From contig NZ_CP031013.1 of NCBI RefSeq assembly GCF_003711205.1, forward strand, positions 3,018,501-3,082,500: a stretch of DNA of 64,000 bases, read 5' to 3'. The stretch comes from Polaromonas sp. SP1 (GTDB lineage Bacteria > Pseudomonadota > Gammaproteobacteria > Burkholderiales > Burkholderiaceae_C). The translations under genes and the position numbers were made by a program. A model generated the notes under the pieces. The model was not told the DNA's origin, made no database searches, and saw only the letters and a list, made by a program, of their open reading frames with translations. Below, one piece after another: positions 1 to 7,572 of this stretch. Each line of letters begins with the position of its first letter. Positions within the stretch are counted from its first letter, which is position 1.

Positions 1-1
1 G

Positions 2-109
2 GGATGCGGCCAGGGCATTGGCTCCGTCAGCAAGGTGCAACCCGCTGCGGACTACATCGCCCAGCTCAGCCGCGAATATGAGCAGGCGCGCCAGCGGGTC
101 TGCGCTTAA
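2..109 (+). CDS. C-terminal end of a nitronate monooxygenase-like protein (partial)
   Basis: Only the last 35 codons lie in the window; the gene starts upstream of it. The readable tail has a GQGIGSV stretch followed by an amphipathic helix rich in Glu, Arg and Gln. This resembles the end of NAD(P)H-dependent nitronate monooxygenase / 2-nitropropane dioxygenase family flavoproteins, where a GQG(V/I)G turn near the C-terminus contributes to the FMN phosphate site. The family oxidises nitronates or acts as FabK-like enoyl reductases. The call rests on this short tail alone, so the family is probable and the substrate unknown. Confidence 0.45.
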   Translation, partial: GCGQGIGSVSKVQPAADYIAQLSREYEQARQRVCA

Positions 110-129
110 TTACTGTCCGTTTCATGAAT

Positions 130-287
130 CCGTTCGGGCTGAGCCTGGCCTGCCCTGAGCTGCCTGTCCTGAGCTCCGTCGAAGGGGTCGAGGGGTCGCA
201 GCTTTGTCCGCCATCAGAGCCGCTCGCCCTGAGCCTGTCGAAGGGTTCGCCTTACGGGCAAAGCTTCGACAGGCTCAGCCCGAACGG
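130..287. repeat. Cluster of REP-like palindromic units
   Basis: Between the first two genes lie several related units. Positions 130-146 read as the reverse complement of part of 263-287, which contains GCTTCGACAGGCTCAGCC. A further copy at 228-245 (CCTGAGCCTGTCGAAGGG) is inverted relative to 263-287, and a degenerate copy lies at about 168-187. The arms can fold into long hairpins. Short TTCGACAGGCTCAG repeats of this kind are scattered in intergenic regions of many proteobacteria. Here they also extend an open frame upstream of the acyltransferase, so the apparent upstream coding there is not real. Confidence 0.7.
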
Positions 288-320
288 CTTCGATGGTTGG
301 CGCTTGACTCTCTCGACTTG

Positions 321-1436
321 ATGACAGCCCCAACACGCATCCCCGGCATCGATGCCCTCAAGGGCCTGGCCTGCGTCCTCATTGTTCTGCATCACCTGGC
401 CTTTTACGGCCCGATGTCGGATGTGGTTCACCCCTTTGCGCCCGCGCTGATGGGCTGGCTTTACGGCTACGGCCGCATGGCCGTGCAGGTCTTCCTCGTC
501 GTCAGCGGTTTCCTGGCGGCCGCCTCGCTGGCGCCGCAGGGCGTGGCGGTGTTTGATTCACCCGCCCAACTGATCCTTCGCCGCTACTGGCGGCTCGTCA
601 AGCCTTACCTGGTAGCGCTGGCTGTCAGCGTGATGGTGGCCGCACTCGTCAGGCCCTGGTTTGCGCATACATCCGTGCCTGCAGCGCCCACGCTGCTGCA
701 GCTTCTGGCCCATGTGTTTTTGCTGCAAGACCTGCTCGGGCAGGAAGCGCTTTCCGCCGGCGTCTGGTATGTGGCCATCGACTTTCAGCTGTATGCGCTG
801 GTGGTTCTGGTCTTTGCGTTTGCACGGCGGTTTCAGTTTCAGCAGGGCGAAGATGGCGATGCAGCGCACCCCACATCCACCTCGGCTCAGCTCGGCGTAA
901 GCCTCATCTTGCTGCTCGCGCTGGCCTCGCTGCTGTTCTTCAACCGTGCGACGGCCTTCGACATCACCGCCCTGTATTTCTGCGGCTCCTACGCACTCGG
1001 CATGCTGGCCTTCTGGGCATCCCGCAATCTGGGCGCACGGCGCGGCTTCTGGTTCGCCACCATGGCGGTCATGGGTGCTCTGGCCCTGGCGCTCGATTTC
1101 AGGGGCCGCCTCGTGGTCGCGCTGGTCACCGCCTTCGGGCTGGTGGGGCTTTCCAGTCTTCAATCCGACGCCTGGCCGGTGCGCTGGCTGCAGCAGCGCC
1201 GCCTGGTGCAACTTGGCCGCATCTCGTACTCGGTGTTCCTCATCCACTTCCCGGTGTGCCTGTTGGTCAACGCTGTCGTTGGCTACTTCTGGCCAACGCA
1301 GCTTGCTGCCAACGTGGCGGGTTTGCTGTTGGCGTTCATGCTTTCGCTGCTGGCTGGCAGCGTGCTCTACCGATGGGTAGAGTGCCGGCCCGTGCTCGAG
1401 GGCCATGGCTGGATTCGCCGCATTTTTGCGAACTAA
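321..1436 (+). CDS. Acyltransferase 3 family integral membrane protein
   Basis: A 371-residue polytopic protein of the OafA/YrhL acyltransferase-3 family, which moves acyl groups (often acetyl) onto cell-surface sugars or lipids across the inner membrane. Near the start it has the family signature G-I-D-A-L-K-G-L-A followed by the membrane-embedded His pair LHH at residues 24-25. A VSGF segment and about ten hydrophobic helices follow. The ATG at 321 is preferred because the in-frame extension back to 204 runs through the REP-like repeats. It stands alone, with no neighbouring glycan genes to indicate the acceptor. Confidence 0.82.
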   Translation: MTAPTRIPGIDALKGLACVLIVLHHLAFYGPMSDVVHPFAPALMGWLYGYGRMAVQVFLVVSGFLAAASLAPQGVAVFDSPAQLILRRYWRLVKPYLVALAVSVMVAALVRPWFAHTSVPAAPTLLQLLAHVFLLQDLLGQEALSAGVWYVAIDFQLYALVVLVFAFARRFQFQQGEDGDAAHPTSTSAQLGVSLILLLALASLLFFNRATAFDITALYFCGSYALGMLAFWASRNLGARRGFWFATMAVMGALALALDFRGRLVVALVTAFGLVGLSSLQSDAWPVRWLQQRRLVQLGRISYSVFLIHFPVCLLVNAVVGYFWPTQLAANVAGLLLAFMLSLLAGSVLYRWVECRPVLEGHGWIRRIFAN

Positions 1437-1443
1437 AAACGGC

Positions 1444-1490
1444 TCTAGCCCAGACGCCACCTGGGCATCTAGCTATCAAATTGGTAGCGC
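1444..1490. repeat. Comamonadaceae-type small dispersed repeat, copy 1
   Basis: Two hairpins in tandem: GCCCAG (1448-1453) pairs with CTGGGC (1461-1466), and GCTATC pairs with GGTAGC (1472-1488, one mismatch). The same two-part design, in either order, recurs at several other places in this window. It lies in the gap between two convergent genes. Confidence 0.65.
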
Positions 1491-1516
1491 AGCCGGTTGC
1501 GGCCCAACGCACAGGC

Positions 1517-1864
1517 TCAGCGCCTGAACATCTCCAGCTTCAACTCCGCAGGCTCGCCCAGCCATGAGGCATGCGTCGTGTGGTCCGCCAGGTCATCGCC
1601 GGTCAGGCCATGCACAAACACATCGAGCCCTTTGCGTTCGCTCTCCAGCCACGGGATGAGGCGGTCAAACTTCTCACTGTCAAACGCCAGCTGGCAGCTC
1701 CACCGCGGATGCGGCCCGACCTCGCGCTCATGCACACGCCCCACGGCCACGCCAAAAAGCTCGCCCGCCTTTTCGCACAGCGCGCGCGCCTGCTCGGTCT
1801 TTCCGGGGCCGAAATAAACATGGGCGTGATAGCGGGCGAAGAGGTTTTCGGGGCGTTGGGTCAT
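1517..1864 (-). CDS. DOPA 4,5-dioxygenase family protein
   Basis: A 115-residue protein with the compact fold of the DOPA-dioxygenase family. It has the N-terminal Y-H-A-H-V-Y-F motif (His13, His15), H52 in the G-P-H-P segment, and the C-terminal H-G-L-T-G-D-D-L-A-D-H-T-T-H-A-S-W-L-G signature (residues 85-103). Family members open catechol rings by extradiol cleavage of DOPA-like compounds, but bacterial members are mostly uncharacterised. Length matches the family, about 110-120 residues. No clear Shine-Dalgarno precedes the ATG. It is convergent with the acyltransferase and divergent from the LexA-controlled radical SAM gene. Confidence 0.8.
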   Translation of the reverse strand: MTQRPENLFARYHAHVYFGPGKTEQARALCEKAGELFGVAVGRVHEREVGPHPRWSCQLAFDSEKFDRLIPWLESERKGLDVFVHGLTGDDLADHTTHASWLGEPAELKLEMFRR

Positions 1865-1951
1865 GGGTGGCGAAATGCGTTGTCGCTGATCTGGGAACCC
1901 ATTATTTGCGGCCTGCGCAGGCTGTGTTGCGAAAGGGGCTTTGACTGCATA

Positions 1952-1971
1952 TACTGTATATATATACAGTT
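1952..1971. promoter_or_regulatory. LexA (SOS) box upstream of the radical SAM gene
   Basis: A perfect 16-bp palindrome CTGTATATATATACAG occupies 1954-1969. With its flanks it matches the Escherichia coli LexA consensus TACTGTATATATATACAGTA at 19 of 20 positions. It ends about 50 bp upstream of the ATG at 2022 and faces the DOPA-dioxygenase gene on the other side, so it could control either. The radical SAM gene is the more likely target: its Pseudomonas homologue PA0069 is, as I recall, part of the SOS regulon. Confidence 0.88.
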
Positions 1972-2021
1972 TTTACTCGGCCATTTCCAGTCTCCACACG
2001 CCCATTTCCAGGCAACCCACC

Positions 2022-3119
2022 ATGTCCGACGCCACCATCCCCATCCACGCCATCAAAGGCCGCGGCACGGCCACGCGCATGCCGCACCGGTTTGAAAAAG
2101 ACGTGCGCAGCGCGTGGGACGACGGCTGGGGCACGCTGGAGGGCGATGCGGCGGGCGAGGCGCCGCGGATTGAAACCAGCGTGACGATGGAAGACGCGCG
2201 CAGCGCCATCGTCGGCAACGACTCGCCGGACATCTTTTTTGACTACAGCATCAACCCCTACCGTGGTTGTGAGCACGGCTGCGTGTACTGCTATGCGCGG
2301 CCCACGCACAGCTATCTCAATCTTTCGCCCGGGCTGGACTTTGAAACGAAGATCATCGCCAAGCGCAACATTGCCGAGGTGTTGCGCGCCGACCTGCGCA
2401 AGCGCAGCTATGTGCCGCGCCTGCTCAATATCGGCTCGGCCACCGACTGCTACCAGCCCGCCGAGCGCGAGCTGCGCCTGACGCGCAGCATCATCGAGGT
2501 GATGCAGGAAGTGAAACACCCGTTCTCGCTGATCACCAAATCCAGCGGCGTAGAGCGCGACCTGGATTTGCTGGCGCCGCTGGCCGCCGACAAGCTGGCC
2601 GCAGCCTACGTGACCATCACCACACTCGACGGCGAGCTGGCGCGCAAACTGGAGCCGCGCGCGGCCGCGCCGCACCGGCGGCTGCGCACCATTCGCACGT
2701 TGGCAGAGCACGGCATTCCAGTCGGCGTGAGTGTGGCGCCGCAAATCCCGTTTGTGAACGACGACATGGAGCATGTGCTGGAGGCGGCCTGGGAGGCGGG
2801 CGCGCGCAGCGCCTTCTACACCGTGATCCGCCTGCCCTGGGAGGTGGCGCCCATCTTCAAGGAATGGCTGGAGCTGCACTACCCGCAGCGCGCCGCGCGC
2901 ATCATGGCCCGCATCCACGAGATGCGCGGCGGCAAGGATTACGACGCCGATTTCGCCACGCGCATGAAAGGCCATGGCCTGTGGGCAGAGCTGATCAAGC
3001 AGCGCTTTGAGAAAGCCTGCAGCCGCATCGGCTTTAACCGCCAGCGCATTGAGCTGGACCTGAGCCGTTTTCAACCGCCAGGCCCGCCCGGCACGGCGGG
3101 GCAGGGCAGCCTTTTCTGA
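2022..3119 (+). CDS. PA0069-family radical SAM protein
   Basis: A 365-residue radical SAM protein related to spore photoproduct lyase-like (SplB/Rv2578c) enzymes. The [4Fe-4S] cluster motif C-E-H-G-C-V-Y-C lies at Cys83, Cys87 and Cys90 (C-x3-C-x2-C), directly after the family signature N-P-Y-R-G. An N-terminal segment I-K-G-R-G-T with conserved basic residues is typical of the PA0069 group. The ATG at 2022 is chosen because upstream in-frame codons run through the LexA box and promoter. SOS control suggests a DNA-damage role, possibly repair of a photolesion or other base adduct, but the reaction is not established. Confidence 0.87.
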   Translation: MSDATIPIHAIKGRGTATRMPHRFEKDVRSAWDDGWGTLEGDAAGEAPRIETSVTMEDARSAIVGNDSPDIFFDYSINPYRGCEHGCVYCYARPTHSYLNLSPGLDFETKIIAKRNIAEVLRADLRKRSYVPRLLNIGSATDCYQPAERELRLTRSIIEVMQEVKHPFSLITKSSGVERDLDLLAPLAADKLAAAYVTITTLDGELARKLEPRAAAPHRRLRTIRTLAEHGIPVGVSVAPQIPFVNDDMEHVLEAAWEAGARSAFYTVIRLPWEVAPIFKEWLELHYPQRAARIMARIHEMRGGKDYDADFATRMKGHGLWAELIKQRFEKACSRIGFNRQRIELDLSRFQPPGPPGTAGQGSLF

Positions 3120-3187
3120 GGGAAGGCTATAGTCCAAAAAACGTGTGCATCACACCTCATGCCGTCTAAAGATAAAAGGAGTTCATC

Positions 3188-3628
3188 TTGGCCCTAGAGT
3201 GGAAATATTCATCGGAAGGCATGACCGCTGCGGACTGGGAAGAGTTGTCGAACCTCTACCGCATTGCGCCGCTCGGCGAGAAGAAGCCCGCCGACCTCCA
3301 GCTTGTGTTTTCCAACAGCATGTTCAAGTGTTTTGTGTATGACGCGGGCAACCTGATTGCGGCCGGGCGCGCCGTCGCAGATGGAAAAGACTGCTCTTAC
3401 ATCTGCGACATCGCGGTTGCACCCGACCGCCAGGGCTCTGGCCTGGGCAAGGAGATGGTGGCGGCGCTGGTGCGGCTTTCCCAGGGCCACAAAAAGATCA
3501 TCCTGTATGCGGTGCCCGGCAAAGAGCCGTTCTACCGCAAGCTCGGCTTCAAGCGCATGGCGACGGCCATGGCGATCTTTGCCAACCAGGAGCAGGCGCT
3601 CAAGGACGGCTTGCTCACCGACAACTGA
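3188..3628 (+). CDS. GNAT family N-acetyltransferase
   Basis: A 146-residue protein of the Gcn5-related acetyltransferase superfamily. The acetyl-CoA pyrophosphate loop R-Q-G-S-G-L-G lies at residues 81-87 after the beta strand C-D-I-A-V-A-P. The C-terminal F-Y-R-K-L-G-F-K-R motif is also typical. The start is TTG at 3188, supported by a good GGAG ribosome-binding site six bases upstream; no ATG in frame would leave a complete fold. Substrate unknown. It is followed 20 bp later by an L,D-transpeptidase gene on the same strand, so the two may be co-transcribed. Confidence 0.85.
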   Translation: MALEWKYSSEGMTAADWEELSNLYRIAPLGEKKPADLQLVFSNSMFKCFVYDAGNLIAAGRAVADGKDCSYICDIAVAPDRQGSGLGKEMVAALVRLSQGHKKIILYAVPGKEPFYRKLGFKRMATAMAIFANQEQALKDGLLTDN

Positions 3629-3648
3629 GCGCGCAGGGATTCACCCAG

Positions 3649-4134
3649 GTGGAAAGCACCCGCATCCTCATCAGCCTTCAGGAGCAGACCCTGCGCCTGT
3701 TCCGCAGCAGCGAGCTGCTGCGCGAATACCCGGTATCCACCGCCCGCAACGGCGCAGGCGAAATGCAGGGCAGCGCCTGCACGCCGCGGGGTCTGCATGT
3801 CGTCCGCGCAAAGATAGGCGCGGGCCGCGAGATGGGCACGGTGTTTGTCGGTCGCAGGCCCACGGGCGAGGTGTGGAATGCCGAGCTGGCCGAAGCCAAT
3901 CCGGAACGGGACTGGATACTCACCCGCATCCTCTGGCTGTGCGGCCGCGAGCCCGGCAAGAACCGCTTTGGCGAGGTCGACACCATGCGCCGCTATATCT
4001 ACATCCACGGCTGCCCTGACGATGCGCCCATGGGCGAGCCCTTGTCGCATGGCTGTGTGCGCATGCGCAACGCCGATGTGGTTGAACTGTTTGATCTGGT
4101 GGCGCCCGGCACCGAGGTGGTGATCGACTGTTAA
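3649..4134 (+). CDS. YkuD-type L,D-transpeptidase family protein
   Basis: A 161-residue protein with the YkuD catalytic signature: H120-G121 followed by S133-H134-G135-C136-V-R138-M, where Cys136 is the expected nucleophile. The family makes 3-3 cross-links in peptidoglycan or anchors lipoproteins to it. No signal peptide or membrane anchor precedes the domain, which begins almost at residue 1. That is unusual for an enzyme expected to act in the periplasm. The start is GTG at 3649, 20 bp after the GNAT gene. Its stop overlaps the end of the convergent permease gene by 4 bp. Confidence 0.83.
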   Translation: MESTRILISLQEQTLRLFRSSELLREYPVSTARNGAGEMQGSACTPRGLHVVRAKIGAGREMGTVFVGRRPTGEVWNAELAEANPERDWILTRILWLCGREPGKNRFGEVDTMRRYIYIHGCPDDAPMGEPLSHGCVRMRNADVVELFDLVAPGTEVVIDC

Positions 4135-4799
4135 CGCAGGTAGCTTCGGTTCAGCCGCACTTCAAGCTTTTTCTGCAGCGTCTCAAACGAGGCGCTCATC
4201 GCCCAATAAATGCCTGCTGCCGCCAGGTACAGCGGAAAGGGCTGGAAGGTCGTGGCAATCACTTCCTTGGTCGCCAGCATCAGCTCGCCCACCGCAATCA
4301 CCGACACCAGCGAGGTGTCCTTGATCAGGCTGATCAGGCTGTTGGAGAGGCTGGGCACGGCCAGGCGCAGGGCCTGTGGGCCGATCACGTAGCGCAGCGT
4401 TTGCGCCTGCGTCAGGCCCAGGCTGCGGGCCGCATTCCACTGGCCGTGTTCCACGCCGTTGATCGCGCCGCGAATCGTCTCTGACAGGTAGGCGCCTACG
4501 TTCAGGCTCAGGCCCAGGATGCCCGCGCTGATCGGGTCGAACTGGATGCCGATGCTGGGCAGGCCGAAGTAGATGACAAAGAGCTGCACCAGCAGCGGCG
4601 TGCCGCGCATGCAGCTGACATACAGCGTCGCAAACTGCGAAAGCACGGGCACCTTTGCCAGCCGGGTGACGGCCACGAGGGTGCCGATGATGGCACCGAA
4701 GAAAACAGACGCTACCGCCAGCAGCAGCGTCCACGCCGCTCCCTTGAGCATCAGCGGCAAAGCGTCGCGCAGCAACTGGGTCAAGCCGGTCAGGTCCAT
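4131..4799 (-). CDS. Polar amino acid ABC transporter permease (HisM/GlnP family)
   Basis: A 222-residue inner-membrane permease of the amino acid ABC family. The hydrophobic segments and the EAA loop region (G-Q-W-N-A-A-R-S-L-G-L-T, then the I-G-P-Q-A segment) are typical. ATG at 4799 is chosen because GGAG lies seven bases upstream; a TTG five codons earlier is possible. It is downstream of a binding-protein gene and separated from it by a rho-independent terminator. No ATP-binding subunit is encoded nearby, so the transporter must borrow one or be incomplete. Confidence 0.88.
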   Translation of the reverse strand: MDLTGLTQLLRDALPLMLKGAAWTLLLAVASVFFGAIIGTLVAVTRLAKVPVLSQFATLYVSCMRGTPLLVQLFVIYFGLPSIGIQFDPISAGILGLSLNVGAYLSETIRGAINGVEHGQWNAARSLGLTQAQTLRYVIGPQALRLAVPSLSNSLISLIKDTSLVSVIAVGELMLATKEVIATTFQPFPLYLAAAGIYWAMSASFETLQKKLEVRLNRSYLR

Positions 4800-4816
4800 A
4801 CGGGGTCTCCACAAAT

Positions 4817-4840
4817 AAAAACCCCGGCGCAGAGCCGGGG
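4817..4840 (-). terminator. Intrinsic terminator/attenuator between binding protein and permease
   Basis: CCCCGGC (4822-4828) pairs with GCCGGGG (4834-4840) around a five-base loop. On the minus strand it is followed by five T and a further AT-rich stretch. It lies inside the two-gene ABC unit, so partial read-through would give more binding protein than permease. Confidence 0.85.
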
Positions 4841-4893
4841 TGTATCAGGCACCTGCCAAAGGGCGGCGCGCGGCTGATCGAATGTTACTTCGC

Positions 4894-5679
4894 TTATTTC
4901 GTTGCGACAGGCGGCTTGCTCACGTCGCGGTCAAACCACTTGGTGGAGATCTTCGCGAAGCTGCCGTCGGCCTGCAGATCGGCCAGGGCCTTGTCGATGG
5001 CGGCCTTGAACTTCGGGTTGTTCTTCACGAAAGGAATGCCGGACTTTTCCAGGTCGCCGACCGGCGCGCCGGGCTTGAGCGGCAGCTTGGTCTGCTTGAC
5101 GATGTAGGGGATCAAGAGGCTGTCGTTCAGCGCTGCGTCGATACGGCCCAGTGCCAGGTCCTGCAGGTACTCTTGCGCGCCTGGGTAGGTCTTGACGTCG
5201 ATGCCGCCCACCTTCTTGGCGATGTCGGCGTAGTTGGTGCCCTGGCCGAGGCCGAGCTTTTTGCCTTTGAGGTCGGCCAGTGATTTGAACTCGCGTTTTT
5301 CGTCCTTGCGGATGATCAGCTGCGGGGCCGAGATGGTGTAGGGCTCGGAGAAGTCAAAGGTCTCCTTGCGTTTGTCGGTGATGCCGACCTGGTTGATCAC
5401 CACGTCGTACTTGCCGGCCTGCAGGCCCGCAAGGATGGCGCTCCATTCGCTGGTCGAGAACTCGGCCTTGACGCCCAGCTTTTGCGCGAGCGCATTGGCC
5501 AGTTCCACTTCAAAGCCGGCGAGCTGGCCGCCTTCCTTGTAGTTAAAGGGCGGGTAGGTGCCTTCGAGTGCGACCTTGAGTGTGCCGCGCTGCTTGACGG
5601 TGTCGAGCAGGTCGGCGGCGCTGGCGCCCAAAGCGAGTGTCAAAAGGAGCGTGGAAGCGACAGCTTTACGGATATTCAT
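4894..5679 (-). CDS. Amino acid ABC transporter substrate-binding protein
   Basis: A 261-residue periplasmic binding protein of the polar amino acid (SBP_bac_3) family. A classical signal peptide ends at A-S-A-A-D, followed by the family start G-T-L-K-V-A-L-E-G-T-Y-P-P-F-N. Residue patterns such as F-D-F-S-E-P-Y and G-L-G-Q-G-T-N-Y are typical of ligand-contacting loops. The cystine-like subgroup is a guess. The ATG at 5679 has AAGGG six bases upstream and places the signal peptide correctly. It is transcribed ahead of the permease gene through an attenuating hairpin. Confidence 0.88.
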   Translation of the reverse strand: MNIRKAVASTLLLTLALGASAADLLDTVKQRGTLKVALEGTYPPFNYKEGGQLAGFEVELANALAQKLGVKAEFSTSEWSAILAGLQAGKYDVVINQVGITDKRKETFDFSEPYTISAPQLIIRKDEKREFKSLADLKGKKLGLGQGTNYADIAKKVGGIDVKTYPGAQEYLQDLALGRIDAALNDSLLIPYIVKQTKLPLKPGAPVGDLEKSGIPFVKNNPKFKAAIDKALADLQADGSFAKISTKWFDRDVSKPPVATK

Positions 5680-5810
5680 ATTCAACCCTTGCATAAGAGA
5701 ATTGTTATTGAGATGAAAACTGAATATTAAATCTGCCGCCACTTTGGTGCATGGCGAGGGCCAAAGGCCCTACAGGGAATCCGGGTGCTTCACGCGTGGC
5801 GCATACCGGC

Positions 5811-7505
5811 TCAGGGCTTGGTGCAGTTCGCGTAGATATCCAGCGCGGGTTTGTAGACACTGGTCTGCACATTCATCAGGCCGAGCACTGAATGAAAGTA
5901 GTTGTCGTGGCTCACCATGGTGTCCAGCTGTTGTTTCAGGCAGGCAGTGGTCAGCTTGTTGCGCTGCTCGAATTCGGGCGAGAGCCAGGTGATCCACGGC
6001 ACGCGCTTTTGCACTTCAGGCGCAATGCCCCAGGGCATGCCGTGGAGGTAGAGGTTGTTCTCGCCCAGCGACTCGCCGTGGTCGGCCAGGTAGAGCAGGG
6101 CGGGTGCACTGCGCGCTTCCTGCTTTTTCAGCCACTGGATGGAAGAGGCCAGCAATTTGTCGGTGTAGACGATGCTGTTGTCATAGGCATTGAGCAGGCC
6201 TTCGCGGCTGCAGCTTTGCAGCGCGTTGTCGGTGCACTCGGGCAGGAATTTTTTGTCGGCTTGCGGCGAGCGTTTGTAATACGCCGGGCCGTGGCCGCCC
6301 ATCTGGTGCATCACCACCACCACGCCTTTGGCGCGCCGCTCGGCCGGCAATGCGGCGATGCGCTCGTCAATGCCGTGCAGCATCACTTCGTCAAAACATT
6401 CGCCGCTGTCGCACAGGCCCGGCACCTTGAGTGCCACCGTGTTCACGTTGGGCACGCGGTCGCACACGCCTTTGCAGCCTGACTGGTTGTCGATCCACAG
6501 CACGGCCAGGCCCGCACGCTGCAGCACGTCCAGCATGCCTTCGTAGTTGGCGGGCCGGGAGTCATAAGCCTCGCGGCCGAAATTGGAGAACATGCAGGGC
6601 ACCGATGCTGCGGTGCTGGTGCCGCAAGACCACGCATTGCGCAGGCTCACCACGTCTTCTTTTGCGAGCAGGGGGTTGGTGGGCCGGCCGTAGCCGTTGA
6701 GCGAAAAGTTGGCGCTGCGCGCTGTCTCGCCCAGCACCAGCAGCAGTAACGGGGGCTTGGTTTGCGCGGTGTAGCGGGCCCCCAGTTTGGCGTCTTCACC
6801 CAGCGGCAGCACGATGGATTCGTCGCGCTGGAAAGGTTTGGCCGCGATGGAACCCAGCGCGTAGAAGGAGTTGAGCGGGTTGATCAGGTAGCGCACATGC
6901 GTGTAGTTGCGCATGACCGAGGCGATGCTCTGGAAGAACAAAAATACCACCAGCACCAGCAGCACGCAGGCGCCTGTGGAGGTGGCCGCGTTGGCGAGCA
7001 CTTGCCGCGCGGCGCCGGCGCGCCTGACTTTTTGCCGCCACACAAAAATCATCGGCAAGACCGCCAGCACCAGCACCGTGGCCAGCAGGCGCCAGTTCAT
7101 CAGGTCGCGCGTTTCGCGCACATCGGTCTGCAGCGTGTTGACCATCATGGTCTTGTCGATGACGACGCCGTAGGCCATCATGAAATACGCGCCGAAAGCG
7201 GCCGACAGCAAAAAGAGCGTGACGGCCGGTTTGAGCGTCCAGCGCCAGGCCAGCAGGCTGAGCAGCGCCGTGGTGGCCAGTGCAATCACCAGCACCAGGG
7301 CCGTGCTGATCACCACAACCTGGCCGCCGGTCAGGCCCGGCAGGCGGGTCAGCTCGCGCCACAAGGCCACGTTGCACACCGTCGCGATCCACAAGCTTGC
7401 CATGACCACCAGCCACAGCGGCCGCATGCCGGGGTTCTGGCGGACGGTGGGCAGATGGACGGGCCGCGATGCGGAGGATGCAGAAGAGGAGGGGCGCAGC
7501 GGCAT
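5811..7505 (-). CDS. eptA: Lipid A phosphoethanolamine transferase, EptA/PmrC-like
   Basis: A 564-residue inner-membrane enzyme with five N-terminal transmembrane helices and a periplasmic sulfatase-fold domain. It has the zinc/nucleophile motif G-E-T-A-R (Glu260, Thr261), and the Y-D-N-S-I-V-Y-T-D and L-A-D-H-G-E-S-L-G-E metal motifs. The family transfers phosphoethanolamine from phosphatidylethanolamine to lipid A, which lowers binding of polymyxin and cationic peptides. ATG 7505 lies only a few bases after a TACAAT -10 element and has no Shine-Dalgarno. The ATG at 7427 (M27), just before the first helix, is an alternative start. Triple CTTAAC repeats upstream suggest PmrA-like control. Confidence 0.9.
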   Translation of the reverse strand: MPLRPSSSASSASRPVHLPTVRQNPGMRPLWLVVMASLWIATVCNVALWRELTRLPGLTGGQVVVISTALVLVIALATTALLSLLAWRWTLKPAVTLFLLSAAFGAYFMMAYGVVIDKTMMVNTLQTDVRETRDLMNWRLLATVLVLAVLPMIFVWRQKVRRAGAARQVLANAATSTGACVLLVLVVFLFFQSIASVMRNYTHVRYLINPLNSFYALGSIAAKPFQRDESIVLPLGEDAKLGARYTAQTKPPLLLLVLGETARSANFSLNGYGRPTNPLLAKEDVVSLRNAWSCGTSTAASVPCMFSNFGREAYDSRPANYEGMLDVLQRAGLAVLWIDNQSGCKGVCDRVPNVNTVALKVPGLCDSGECFDEVMLHGIDERIAALPAERRAKGVVVVMHQMGGHGPAYYKRSPQADKKFLPECTDNALQSCSREGLLNAYDNSIVYTDKLLASSIQWLKKQEARSAPALLYLADHGESLGENNLYLHGMPWGIAPEVQKRVPWITWLSPEFEQRNKLTTACLKQQLDTMVSHDNYFHSVLGLMNVQTSVYKPALDIYANCTKP

Positions 7506-7513
7506 AGCGCTGG

Positions 7514-7557
7514 ATTGTATTGGGGCGGCCTTAACGGGGGCTTAACGGTGGCTTAGG
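7514..7557 (-). promoter_or_regulatory. Triple PmrA-type direct repeat and -10 element of eptA
   Basis: On the plus strand CTTAAC (7530-7535), CTTAAC (7541-7546) and CTTAGG (7552-7557) are spaced by exactly 5 bp each, the geometry of the PmrA box CTTAAK-N5-CTTAAK. Ten bases nearer the gene, the minus strand reads TACAAT (7519-7514), so the repeat replaces the -35 element as in PhoB/PmrA-family activation. Confidence 0.72.
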
Positions 7558-7572
7558 GCCGCTTCATGACGT

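Noticed and set aside
204..320. An N-terminal extension of the acyltransferase
   Set aside because: It runs through REP-like repeats and adds no conserved residues; ATG 321 gives the family start.
1902..3137. A 411-codon minus-strand frame opposite the radical SAM gene
   Set aside because: Antisense shadow; the plus-strand protein has intact cluster-binding cysteines and a LexA promoter.
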